NCBI RefSeq assembly: GCF_003609775.1
Contig: NZ_AP018050.1
Span: 744,001 to 808,000, forward strand
DNA: 64,000 bases
Direction of reading: 5' to 3'
Origin: Prevotella melaninogenica
GTDB lineage: Bacteria > Bacteroidota > Bacteroidia > Bacteroidales > Bacteroidaceae
Shown: in pieces, positions 37,632 to 48,717 of the stretch
How the letters are laid out: every line of letters begins with the position of its first letter
Position numbering within the stretch: position 1 is the stretch's first letter
Notes under the pieces: model-generated
Database searches by the model: none
Seen by the model: the letters and a program-made list of their open reading frames with translations, nothing else
Told to the model about the DNA's origin: nothing
Position numbers and translations under genes: made by a program

Positions 37632-38309
37632 TTAATGATTATAGTGAGGCGTCTGTATATGCTTGTTTATTAATGCGATACAGTGCAGCACACCACGTTT
37701 GCTCGTAATCTTATCAATGAACTTTGTCTTCTCGATGAAGTCAATTTGTTTGATACGCTTACGGAAGTTACGCTTGTCGATTTCAACACCCATGATTGCT
37801 TCGTGGACATTCTGAAGCTGTGTGAGCGTGAAGAGCTCTGGGAGAAGATTGAAACCGAGTGGGTCTTTGTTGATGAGTTTGCGGAGTTGGCTTAATGCTA
37901 TCTGTACCATTTCGATGTGGTCACCAAACAACTCTGGCAACTTGTTGATGTCAACCCATTGTAAATCATTTTCTTCTAATAGCTTATGGTCGTAGTCAGA
38001 CACATTGATGAGCGCGCAATAAGCAATTGAGATGACACGATCACCTGGGTCACGATCGGTTTCACCGAAAGCACCCACCTGTCGCATATAAATATCATTG
38101 ATGCCTGTACACTGGAAAAGAACTCTGTTAGCAGCTTCTTTCAAACTTTCATTCTCTCTTACGAATCCACCATAGAGAGATAATTTGCCGCTGTACGGCT
38201 CAACTTTACGTTTACCAACGAGTAGCTGTAGCTTTTTGTTTTCGAACCCGAGTACGATGCAGTCAACCGAAACTAAAAGTTTGGGTTCTCCTTTATAGTA
38301 TTTATTCAT
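37632..38309 (-). CDS. NrtR/AraR-like Nudix-domain transcriptional regulator
   Basis: A 225-residue protein: an N-terminal Nudix fold (residues about 8-140) and a C-terminal winged helix (about 150-215, FNLLPELFTLTQLQNVHEAI). The Nudix box keeps the glycine and first glutamate (GFVRENE, 48-54) but REUxEE is R-V-L-F-Q-C at 62-67. The metal-binding glutamates are lost, so it probably senses a ligand and does not hydrolyse it. The Bacteroides member AraR regulates arabinose and pentose use; location between tkt-rpiB and galK fits a sugar regulator. It is the one long gene of the error-rich interval with an unbroken frame. Confidence 0.82.
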   Translation of the reverse strand: MNKYYKGEPKLLVSVDCIVLGFENKKLQLLVGKRKVEPYSGKLSLYGGFVRENESLKEAANRVLFQCTGINDIYMRQVGAFGETDRDPGDRVISIAYCALINVSDYDHKLLEENDLQWVDINKLPELFGDHIEMVQIALSQLRKLINKDPLGFNLLPELFTLTQLQNVHEAIMGVEIDKRNFRKRIKQIDFIEKTKFIDKITSKRGVLHCIALINKHIQTPHYNH

Positions 38310-38444
38310 GTTGTAGGTTTTGATTTAGAGATGTAAACTTGTTTTGTTTTTTGGTTACGTAGTAATAATTTTTCTGTTATGTATTGGAATTTAAAGTTAT
38401 TCTTGTGTTGGATTACTTCTTGTATTTATGATTCTTATTTTTAG

Positions 38445-38482
38445 ATAAGGGCTGAACTTCTTATAGAGAATCCAGCCCTTAT
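38445..38482. terminator. galK terminator
   Basis: Perfect 10-bp arms ATAAGGGCTG and complement, 50 bp past the galK stop. The remaining sequence 38310-38444 shows nothing. Confidence 0.75.
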
Positions 38483-38532
38483 ACTAATTAAATATCAATG
38501 AAAGTGGCCCCTTGTTAGATGCTATTATGTTC

Positions 38533-39689
38533 TTAGCAAACCTTGTGAGAACCTTCACTGATAACCACTGGATAAACTTCTGGAGCATGACCATACTTTG
38601 CTGTGAACTTCTCAGTTGCGTCAGCAATGAACTTGTCATACAACTCGTCCTTAACGAGGTTGATGGTACAGCCACCGAAGCCACCACCCATGATACGAGA
38701 ACCAGTCACGCCATTCTCCTTAGCAACGTCGTTGAGGAAGTCAAGCTCTTCGCAGCTTACCTCATACTCCTTGCTGAGTCCGTGGTGAGTCTCATACATC
38801 TTCTGACCTACAGTCTCATAGTCACCAGCAACAAGTGCGTCGCAAACAGCGAGTACGCGCTCCTTCTCACCGAGAACGAAGTGTGCACGCTGGTAGTCCT
38901 CAGCACTTACCTTGTCCTTAACAGCCTCTAACTCGTCCCAGTTAACATCACGCAATGTCTCATACTTCTTCTCTGGGAACTGCTCAGCGATAGCTGCAAC
39001 AACATTCTTCTTCTGCGACGATCGTTATATGGGCTACCAACGAGTTCGTGCTTAACCTTTGAGTTTACAAGAACAAGCTTGTAACCCTGTGGATTGAATG
39101 GGAAATACTCGAACTCACGGCTGCGGCAATCAAGACGCATCAACTTGCCTTCCTGACCGAATACACTTGCAAACTGGTCCATGATACCACAGTTCACACC
39201 GATATACTTGTGTTCTGTAGCCTGACCAGCGAGTGCGATGTCCCACTTTGAAATCTTATTATCAGCGAACAAGTCGTTCAATGCGCATCCGAAGCAGCTC
39301 TCCATAGCGGCAGAAGAACTCATACCTGCACCGAGAGGAACGTCACCAGCAAAAGCAATGTTGAAACCCTTTACGTCAACACCAAGTGCTTTGAACTCCT
39401 GTACCATACCATAAATGAAGCGTGCCCATGTTGCGCGTGGACCCTCTGGGTCGTTAACCTTGAACTCTACACGATCCTTGAGGTCGATAGAGTAGCACAT
39501 AACAGTATCTGTACCATTAGGGCGAACCTCAGCCATGATGCCCTTGTCTACTGCACCTGGGAATACGAAACCACCGTTATAGTCAGTGTGCTCGCCAATG
39601 AGGTTGATACGTCCTGGTGAGAAATAGATGTTTCCAGTCTTGCCGTCGAAATGCTTAATAAAACGACTTCTTACGAATTCTATGTCCAT
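38533..39689 (-). pseudogene. galK: galactokinase, frame broken near 39020
   Basis: The only near-full view of galK. The N-terminal half (39689 to about 39020) is clean and equals 1-488 where they overlap. It contains GRINLIGEHTDYN, PLGAGMSSSAA and NCGIMDQFASVFG. One indel at about 39018 (HELVGSPYNDRR then an Arg-rich run) moves the frame to 38955-38533, which carries GVTGSRIMGGGFGGCTINL, the third GHMP motif. The total length fits a normal galactokinase of about 385 residues. Confidence 0.9.
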
Positions 39690-39777
39690 GTTAGTAATAT
39701 TTGATGATTGTTAGGATATAATTAAATTATCTCGATATAATGGCAAGCGTGATGCCTGCCATTATAAAGATGTCTGT

Positions 39778-41064
39778 TTAAGCCTTCTTTGAAGGATGTG
39801 AGCCAATCAAAGCGTAGAAGAGCATGTAAGCCAACATACCAACGATGAGCCAGTAGCTCTGGATGTCGCCTACCTTTGTAGCCATAATGTTCTGAATCAA
39901 TGGCATAACACCACCACCAACAACCATGGTCATGAAGAGACCAGAAGCTGTAGCTGTGTACTTACCAAGACCCTCTGTAGCGAGGTTGAAGATAACACCC
40001 CACATTACTGATGTACAGATACCGCAAAGGATGATGAGTAATACCTTTGTTGGAACCTCAGCCTCAATCCATGTGCTCTCTGCAATATTAGGAATTGTAA
40101 GGCTCATTGTATTTGCTTCTGGCATGAAGATAGCCACAATAAGAAGTACGAGAGCCAAGGCTGTTGTCACTGTAAGCTGTGTACGTGAAGATACCTTACC
40201 GCTGATGAAGGCACTTACGAAACGACCAACGAGCATCAACAACCAGTAGATACCAGCGATAAGACCTGCGATGGCAGCACTACCGAGTACACCACCTTCT
40301 GCAACTGGCTGACTGAGGTAGAACAGGAGCTGACCTGGAATACCCACCTCAATACCTACGTAGAAGAAGATTGCAATGATAACCCGAGCAACAACTGGCG
40401 ATAGCCTAATGCGCCCTTGATACCACCAACAACATCAGCCTTCTCTGTCTCTGGCTCAGTCAACCTGTGTAAACCAAACGATAAAGAATGATGCTGCAAA
40501 GATACCAATGCGATAAGCAACAATGGAGATACAACCTCAAGTGATGTACTCTTAGTAATCTCACCAATCATAGAACCTGCAACCATCGGAGTCAGTGTTG
40601 CTGCGAGTGAGTTCAATGATGCACGCAGTCTGGATAAGCTGGTTACCCACGGTTACCACCACCACCAAGAAGGTTCAACATTGGGTTTACTACAGTGTTC
40701 AAGATACAAACACAGAAACCACAAACGAAGGCACCAACAAGGTAAACTACGTATGTGCTGATTTCGTTTCCATCCATTCTACTGGAACCATATGGATGGC
40801 AATACCGATGAAACCAAGTGCCAAAGCAACAAGAGCAGTCTTCTTGTAACCATACTTGTAATCATCATACCTGCTGGAATACCCATGAAGAGGTAAGCCA
40901 AGAAGTTCATCATGTTACCCATCATACCAGCCCAGTCATAGTGCTGTTTCCAAATTGTACCAAATGGTGCTGCCATGTTGGTAACGAAAGAGATCATAGC
41001 AAAATAGGAACATCATGGTGATAATTGCCACCAAGGTTCCTTTTTTGTTAGTTTGATTTTCCAT
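39778..41064 (-). pseudogene. sugar symporter, duplicate with indels
   Basis: Same gene as 577-1860. Indels near 40381, 40465, 40503, 40624, 40647, 40793, 40857 and 41003 split the frame into pieces (39778-40347, 40356-40616, 40779-40997). Confidence 0.88.
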
Positions 41065-41106
41065 TTTGATATTTCAATTTTTATTTATTATTTCGTTTTT
41101 GGATGC

Positions 41107-42201
41107 TTATTTCTCTACACCAAACTTATAGATAGTTCTCTGTGTGTACTCCTTGCATGGCTCTAAGATGACTGAAGGGAAATAAGGATGGTTTGGACTG
41201 TCTGGGAAGTGCTGTGCTTCGAAGCAGATAGCACTGCGTCGTGGGAAGGTTGCACCATGCTGACCCTTATATCCGTCAGCCCAGTTGTGGGGTATATACC
41301 TGAACACCTGGCTCTGTTGTATAAACCTCCATAGTTCTGCCACTCTTTGGTTCTTTGATGCGTGCAGCGAATGATAGCTCGCCTTCTTCCTTCTTATTCA
41401 GTACGAAACAGTGGTCGTAACCTGCGCCATTCTTAATCTGCTCGTGGTCAGCATCGAATATCCTGACCTACTGGCTTTGGTTCACGGAAGTTCGAATGGA
41501 GTACCAGCTACCTTCAAAATCTCACCTGTTGGAATTGATGTTTCATCAATAGGGAGGTAGAAGTCAGCATTAATCTGGCACTCTAAATCGTCAATTGTTG
41601 GTGTTGGATTAGCAATACCTGCCAAAGAGAAGAAACCATGACTGGTAAGGTTGATGATTGTCTTCTTGTTAGTCTTTGCAGAATACTTGATAATGAGTTC
41701 GTCGTTATCAGAGAATGAATAGGCTACCCAAACTTCAACTTCGCCTGTATAGCCTTCCTCACCGTACGAAGAAGTGTACTTTAACACAACGGCGTGGTCG
41801 TTAACCTGTACGGCATCCCAAACCTTTGCATTAAAGCCCTCCTTACCTCCATGCAGAGAGTTAGGACCATTATTAATAGCAAGTTTATATTCCTTTCCGT
41901 TCAACTGGAAACGACCTTTGGCAATACGATTACCATAACGGCCAATAAGGGTTGAAAGATAAGGTTCTGGTGAATTGATGACCTCTTGTATATTGTCATG
42001 TCCTTGTATGATATTTGCCAAGTTTCCTTCTTTATCAGGAACCATAATAGCAACAATCGCACCACCGTAATTAGTGACTGCAACCTCATTGCCTTTGGCA
42101 TTTCTAAGTACATAGAGATCGGTTTTCTTACCATCTATCGTAGTCTGGAAGTCCTCTTTCTTCAGACCACACACGTAGTGTGTCTCTTCGGCATTTACCA
42201 T
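41107..42201 (-). pseudogene. galM: galM, duplicate with three single-base insertions
   Basis: Same gene as 1903-2994; extra bases near 41290, 41458 and 41491 break the C-terminal third. Confidence 0.9.
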
Positions 42202-42323
42202 GATGTTCTGTTTTTAGTTACTATTTCAAGACCTGCAAAGTAAATAAAAATAAACGATAACTGCAAACTTAACTTTGAAAATAATAGGGTATGGTGTGTT
42301 AAAAACAATTAACATAACAAGGT

Positions 42324-42388
42324 TTTAACCCAAATCAGTCATTAGATATTGTTAGAAACGATATCTCTATTGACTGATTTGGGTTAAA
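42324..42388. terminator. long hairpin, duplicate
   Basis: Same as 3117-3181. Confidence 0.6.
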
Positions 42389-42473
42389 CTCAATTTAATT
42401 ACAAAAGTCTTATAGCAATCTTTGTAAGTGTGAGTTGATTACTCAAATTACAAGTTTGTGCCTTTGTTTTCTG

Positions 42474-43436
42474 TTAAAACTCCTCAGAATAGGCTCTGAT
42501 TTTACCTGGACAGGGTTTAAGCAAAGGATAGTCTGAGCTCTCTTGGAACTTTGTTAGCTTTTGCATAATAGCATCCCTATCCTCTTGACTCTTCATCCGA
42601 AGCATGTCTTTGATAAAAGGTACTGTCGGACTATCTGGGTAAGCCTTCATGAATCGTTTCCACTCTTCTTTAACTTCTTTGTCTATGTTTTCATAATACA
42701 CAGGAGTATTGTCTACGCCAAATAAATAGGCAGACTGAAGGAATATATAGTCATCTTGTAGTCTACAGAAAATTCTTTCTTTGTTGGATATGTTTTTACG
42801 TAAGCTTCGTGTCGAGCAAGCAGGTTACCCCAACCTTCGCCACGATATTACGAGGACAGCATCTGGGGCAATGTTCTCTGCATCCTTTATCAGGTACCAA
42901 TAGTCCTGATAGTACTTAGGCAATAGTTTGACATACTGAATGTATGTTTTAGTTTGAAGGTTCATTTCTACGATTCCTTCTCCTAAATCTACTATTTCTA
43001 TCCCTGCGTTCTTATAGAACAGCTCCTTCTTTTTAATGGAATCGTGTGGCACTATTTCATTACCCATGCTGTCTATTTTATACTCGAAATAGTGCCCAAG
43101 GAAATGACTCTCACGGTCATTGATCTTATTCAGCTCTTTTTGCACTTCCGTACTAAACTCATCAAAGATTCGACAACGCTCCTCTGGTGATGCGCCCTTA
43201 AATTGGATGTCAATTATTTGCTGATGAAGCTTGATTCGCTTCAAGGGATCAGTCGTTTTTGCAAGGATTTGCTTAACGCTATCAACCTTAGCCTTTTGTT
43301 GGATACTATCGATATTTATTTCCTGCTTTGTACTATCGATGTTCTGACCATCTTTATCTGTTTGCTTGGAAGGGCTGTTTTGACAAGCTGTCAATAGTAC
43401 AATTCCTAATAAGAATAGATATATGATTCGTTTCAT
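42474..43436 (-). pseudogene. 320-aa lipoprotein, duplicate with two compensating indels
   Basis: Same gene as 3267-4229; one A is missing near 42772 and one C is added near 42830, leaving about 20 residues out of frame. Confidence 0.75.
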
Positions 43437-43822
43437 AAGATTAATGTTTGAAAGTTTTATTAATGATAAATTTTGTTCTCAGTTTCTTTTCTTCTGTGCA
43501 AAGATATATATAAAAAAGGAGGAAACTCTCAATTGTTAGTTTTTTATTTTCTCATGTGTTAATATTTATTGATAAGTTCTTTTGTATCAAGTTTTTTTTA
43601 TATGTATTTTAGCTTGTTCTTTTGTGGTTCACTTTACTGAATACCTAAACTTAATACGCTTGTATAAGCATCTGTTTAGAGTACTTTTGTGTGAAATATT
43701 ATGACATTTTTTGATCCTATAAGCTTGTTTTCAGTCGAAAAACAGCGTTTTCACTTAGGTTTGTAACTATCAGATAATCAAGCGGTTGTCTGATTGTAAA
43801 AGAAAAGATGCTTAATTGCATT

Positions 43823-43876
43823 TCAAAAGGGCGTTACTTAGACCTCAAAAGGGCATCTTTTGCAAGTCAATTAAGC
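43823..43876 (+). repeat. dispersed intergenic repeat, copy in duplicate segment
   Basis: Equals 4616-4669. The surrounding intergenic stretch 43437-44182 holds no gene. Confidence 0.7.
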
Positions 43877-44227
43877 CTTAATTCGAATGCAATTAAGCAC
43901 CAATTAAAAAATCAGTTTATGATTTTTCTTTACAAAGTAAGTATGAGTGCGGTTACCCTTTAGTTTTGATTGCTAATTTACTTTCTGAAAGTCCAAAGTC
44001 CTTAACAGATGATGTCCGATAAGATTTATCCGTATATGTTAGGCTTTTGGGGGCTTACTTATATCTCATTTTAATGGGAATAGCAATCATTCCTACCATC
44101 TTTTTTTGATTTGAATTTATTTTTATAAGTAGTATTCCTACAACTCATTTTACTCAGATAAGCATAGAATAGTTAAATGTAAAAAGAGCACAGTAGGATT
44201 AGAAAACCTGCTGTGCTCTTTGTTTTT

Positions 44228-44437
44228 TTAGATATTCTTTATGAATTCTATCACATCTTGTATGGCTTTTTGCTTCCAAAGAATATAAGTAAAACCGCCA
44301 ACTGATATAATAGAGAGGGTGATGTTGATAAGACAAGATTTGAAATCCATTTCTTTCCAGTTCTTAAATAACCCCCACACGCTCTTGACAGTTATATAAA
44401 CTAAAACGGCACAAAGTGCAAATGCAAATATTATCAT
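44228..44437 (-). CDS. small two-helix membrane protein, duplicate
   Basis: Identical to 5020-5229; preceded on its left by the same terminator (44183-44221). Confidence 0.7.
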   Translation of the reverse strand: MIIFAFALCAVLVYITVKSVWGLFKNWKEMDFKSCLINITLSIISVGGFTYILWKQKAIQDVIEFIKNI

Positions 44438-44454
44438 ATTATTTCTTAGTTCTT

Positions 44455-45408
44455 TTACTGTTTTCTTTTCTTTACTTCTTGCTGCTTTTCTAATTCACGC
44501 AATTTTTCTTCAATCGTATTATTCTCCAACTGTTTTACCATTTCGGGAGAAGCATAAATAGAACAGTCTGTATTACCGTGCCTGTAAATACACCATCCAA
44601 ATTCTGCTACAGCTATTCCTACACCGACTGGACCTAAAGCTCTCTTAGCAACAATCTTAAAATTTTTTTTAATAACAACTTTTGACCATTTGGCGTTTGC
44701 AAATGCAACTACATTTGTAAATATGTCTGCTCCTATGGCTTCTAAAGCACAGTCAAAAATAACCTTTAGATTACTTTGTTTAGCAAAATTGTCTTTGGCA
44801 TAACATGGTGTCGCTAAGAAATTAAATGTTTGTCTTTCATTCTTTGAAACTTGTAACTCTGCACGTTGAATGTCTTGATTACCTAAAATCATTGCTACAA
44901 GAATAACATCCTCGTCGCTTGCTCCTGTCTCTGCTATTATTTGATTAAGTTCTTCTTCTGTTATATCTTGCTCCAGCAAGTATCCCCTACTTACGCCCAA
45001 CATAGGATTTAAAACATTTTTGATTTCCACAGTTGAAACAATAATATCATTTTCTCCACTTTGCATGTTTGGTACTATGGAAAAATCTGCAGCAGTTATT
45101 CTATGAAAATCTGATACATCCTGTACCGTTCGTACGTATTTAAGTAACTTTTTCTGTATCTCTGTTGCATCTTCAGGGAAATCAGCATGTAATGTTACAT
45201 AATTACTCGTATTGATGGAGTCTTTGGCATTGCTCGCTCTGGTCTTTCCTGTTGGAATGAGTTGAGTTGATGCAATGGCAGGGACATTGAGAGTCAGTGC
45301 CTTAAAAAAGTTTCTGGTTTCGTCCTTTACCACTTCACCTCCTTGGTTTGATTCGATGTTTGTACATCCTATTGAAGCTATCACTAAAATGACACAGTAT
45401 AGAATCAT
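44455..45408 (-). CDS. 317-aa lipoprotein, duplicate
   Basis: Identical to 5247-6200. Confidence 0.7.
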   Translation of the reverse strand: MILYCVILVIASIGCTNIESNQGGEVVKDETRNFFKALTLNVPAIASTQLIPTGKTRASNAKDSINTSNYVTLHADFPEDATEIQKKLLKYVRTVQDVSDFHRITAADFSIVPNMQSGENDIIVSTVEIKNVLNPMLGVSRGYLLEQDITEEELNQIIAETGASDEDVILVAMILGNQDIQRAELQVSKNERQTFNFLATPCYAKDNFAKQSNLKVIFDCALEAIGADIFTNVVAFANAKWSKVVIKKNFKIVAKRALGPVGVGIAVAEFGWCIYRHGNTDCSIYASPEMVKQLENNTIEEKLRELEKQQEVKKRKQ

Positions 45409-45450
45409 TTCGTTTGTTTGTTCATTTGTTTCATTTTCTTTGATTTTTAG

Positions 45451-45780
45451 TTGATTAAATTAAGAGATAATCGATTATCTACTGCAAAGATAAATAAAAA
45501 TAACATTCATGTCAAGTGTATTGATAATAAATTTGCTATCTTTATCAAATCTATACTATGCCATCTTCTTACAGCACTTATCTGTGACTTTTACAAGGCC
45601 ATTATTCAAAGACTCGACGTAAAGAAGTTCGGACTCAATGCAACAAGTCGCATAAAAGCGTTTGTCTTCAGGTTTATTTCTGTACCAGCCAAGTGGATCA
45701 GGACATCAAGGCGGTATGTGCTGAATATCTATACCTGTAATAATGCTTACGCAGATGTTTTCCAGACTGATTTTGGATAA
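45451..45780 (+). pseudogene. IS1380-type transposase remnant, duplicate
   Basis: Identical to 6243-6572. The 337 bp that follow hold the hairpin at 45955-45982 and no gene. Confidence 0.5.
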
Positions 45781-46117
45781 TGACTACAACTTATGGGAAT
45801 GATATTATGTATTGCCTCAAGTCACATTGTGGGGTAAGGGGATATTGTAGGCAGAAGTGGGTGCTTCAAGTTCAAATTTAATCATATATTATTCTCCTTT
45901 TCGTTTTGCAAATATAACTCTTTGCGTTGATATGTGTAAGAGAATAAATGAAAAAGCAGCAAATGATTGCTCATTTGCTGCTGTATGGTAATAAGGTTTT
46001 CTATATAAGCCCTCAATGTTTTTCTTGTAAGTTTCTGTTCTTATTCATCTTTCTTTGTCAGACGAACATACAACAAGTAAAAATATATGGTGTGGCTTAG
46101 GAAAACCGATGTGTCTG

Positions 46118-46799
46118 TTATTTAATGATTATCTTTTTACCATTGACAATATAAACACCCTTAGGTAAAGCATTAATTTCGTCGGTGCTTGCTTTACTTA
46201 GCCGTTTTGTTCCATCTATTGTATAGACATCAGCAAGTCCTGCTTTATTATAAACAGTGTTTGTAATGCCAGTAGTATTATCCTCTATTAATAAGAAATC
46301 TTTCCATTGGTATGCTTGTTTATATGCGTCAAGACTATTCTTAGGAACAATAAGTTTACATTTAGATTTATTAATGTTGGTAAAAACACCTGATTCACAG
46401 GTTGGAGGTACGACTGCCTCACTTGAAATCTGTGTTATACTGGTACAGTAATCAAATGCGTATTCTCCTATAGCCTTAACACTATCTCCGATATGTACTT
46501 TTTGTAGGTTGGTGCATCCGCTAAAAGCTTCGCCACCTATTGTCGTAACACTATTAGGAATGGTTACAGAAGTTAGAGAACTGCAACCCATGAAAGCATT
46601 GTAGCCAATTGTAGTAACACTATTTGGAATGGTTACAGAGGTTAGAGAGCTACAAATACTGAAAGCAGCCTTTCCAATTGTCGTAACACTATTTGGAATG
46701 GTTACAGAAGTTAGAGAGCGACAACCGTTGAAAGCATTGTCGCCAATTGTTGTAACACTATTGGGAATGGTTACAGAAGTTAGAGAACTACATCCAGCG
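46118..46799 (-). pseudogene. BspA-like LRR gene, C-terminal part at the clean locus
   Basis: Same as 6910-7591. Here the missing 5' part is found across the element at 56853-57171. 671 nt on this side (46118-46788) plus 319 nt on the other give 990 nt, an uninterrupted frame of 329 residues reading EAAFAGCSSLTSV across the joint. Confidence 0.88.
46789..46799. repeat. left direct repeat of element copy 4
   Basis: TACATCCAGCG, repeated at 56853-56863. Confidence 0.75.
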
Positions 46800-47183
46800 T
46801 ATTTACAACCGATTATTACTCAATATTTTATAGATAATAAGTCAGAAATATGGTTGTTATTTTTAATTGCACATTCTAAAAGGTGAAGATTTAACGCTTT
46901 TATTGATTATTAACTCAAAAAGGACATCAACTTGGGTCGTTTCTTCTCTTTTCCTTGCTATTCGTTTCCGATATTCCACTTTTGTTTTGGTCTATCTCAT
47001 ATGTACTGCAAAGGTATTGATTTTTGTTTGATATTGCTCCTTGCTTGCTCCTTGTCGTAGATTAATTTTCACACAGGAATTTTTGTTCTCTTTCTATAGG
47101 GGCTTGAAACAATCCATTTATTGGAAACAATTAAAGACGGAGCTGGTTTGCCCCAGTGCTTTTTAAGAAACAGGGCAATTATT

Positions 47184-47405
47184 TTATCTCCACAAAGGCT
47201 CTTGTTCCCAATTATGAGGAAAGCCTAATAAACGAGTTCTTACTGATGGGTATTTCGATAAAAGCTGCTTGAAATCTGCAACAAAAGTGTTGCCCATAGA
47301 AATGGAGTTAAGCCAATACACCACATAGCAGAGTTGCGGATAAAGTGTTTGTTCACGGAACGAGAAATCCGTAATCCATGTGTTTGGCATACGCATAGGC
47401 ATCAT
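47184..47405 (-). pseudogene. Abi_2 C-terminal remnant, element copy 4
   Basis: Identical to 7976-8197; left-end outward minus-7 candidate at 47009-47016. Confidence 0.55.
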
Positions 47406-47659
47406 TGGCTTGACAGGAAAGACCCGATTTGACAGTCTTGAATGATGGGCGCAGCAATTACGAAGTACGGGTCTGGGTACGGATTAAAAGGCTAAGTGAT
47501 TATTTCCAGTCATTTAGCCTTTTTAATTATCTAATTTTTCCCCACATTTTCCCCACAGCTGTCTATTTATATATTTTAGAAACATATTTTTCCGTAAAGT
47601 TATGTACCTTTGTCGGCAAATAAAGATATTCTCGTCAAACAAATATAAATAATATAAAC

Positions 47660-48625
47660 ATGGAAAAAAACAGAAAAAAACAAATCGTAGTTTTGAGTAT
47701 AGCTTTAGTTTGCATTTTCATCTTGGTATTTTCATTGTTCCATAAATCAGCGACAAAAGATAGCGCAAATCCTCCTTTAACAAATGTTTTGACTGATAGC
47801 ATTTCTCAAATTGTCTCAGCTTGTCCTGGCGAAATTGGTGTGGCGGTTATTGTTAATAACAGAGATACGGTTAAGGTCAATAATAAGAGTGTTTATCCTA
47901 TGATGAGTGTGTTTAAGGTTCATCAGGCATTAGCTCTTTGTAATGACTTTGACAATAAAGGAATTTCACTTGATACCTTAGTAAATATAAATAGGGATAA
48001 ACTTGACCCAAAGACTTGGAGTCCTATGCTGAAAGATTATTCAGGGCCAGTCATATCATTGACAGTGAGAGATTTGCTGCGTTATACTCTTACTCAGAGT
48101 GACAACAATGCAAGCAACCTTATGTTTAAGGATATGGTTAATGTCGCTCAAACAGATAGTTTTATAGCCACACTCATTCCTCGTTCAAGTTTTCAGATAG
48201 CTTATACGGAAGAGGAAATGTCGGCTGACCATAACAAGGCTTACTCTAACTATACATCTCCTCTTGGTGCTGCAATGTTGATGAATCGTTTGTTTACTGA
48301 AGGTCTTATCGATGATGAGAAACAAAGTTTCATTAAGAATACGTTAAAAGAATGCAAAACAGGTGTAGATAGGATAGCAGCTCCACTTCTTGATAAAGAA
48401 GGGGTTGTTATAGCGCATAAGACAGGTTCAGGTTATGTTAATGAAAATGGTGTTCTTGCAGCTCACAATGATGTTGCCTATATATGTCTGCCTAATAATA
48501 TCAGTTATACCTTAGCGGTATTTGTTAAGGATTTCAAGGGAAATGAATCACAAGCGTCACAATATGTTGCGCATATATCAGCTGTAGTATATTCTTTATT
48601 AATGCAAACTTCAGTAAAATCTTAA
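47660..48625 (+). CDS. cfxA: class A beta-lactamase CfxA, element copy 4
   Basis: Identical to 8452-9417, minus-7 box at 47605-47612. This is the copy with the most secure chromosomal context. Confidence 0.96.
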   Translation: MEKNRKKQIVVLSIALVCIFILVFSLFHKSATKDSANPPLTNVLTDSISQIVSACPGEIGVAVIVNNRDTVKVNNKSVYPMMSVFKVHQALALCNDFDNKGISLDTLVNINRDKLDPKTWSPMLKDYSGPVISLTVRDLLRYTLTQSDNNASNLMFKDMVNVAQTDSFIATLIPRSSFQIAYTEEEMSADHNKAYSNYTSPLGAAMLMNRLFTEGLIDDEKQSFIKNTLKECKTGVDRIAAPLLDKEGVVIAHKTGSGYVNENGVLAAHNDVAYICLPNNISYTLAVFVKDFKGNESQASQYVAHISAVVYSLLMQTSVKS

Positions 48626-48657
48626 ACTGCACTTGCTTTGATAATTAATGATAAACA

Positions 48658-48697
48658 ATCTAAAAGCACTCTAATCGTTATCGGAGTGCTTTTAGAT
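48658..48697. terminator. cfxA/mob terminator, copy 4
   Basis: Same hairpin as at 9450-9489. Confidence 0.8.
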
Positions 48698-48717
48698 TAC
48701 TAATCAAATTGCTTCTA

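Larger units (their letters stand above)
39202..46799. repeat. second copy of the 1-7591 chromosomal segment
   Basis: Matches 1-7591 over its whole length. The offset grows from 39201 to 39208 through single-base indels before about 43911 and is constant afterwards. Both copies run into an element at the same base of the LRR gene. Confidence 0.9.
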
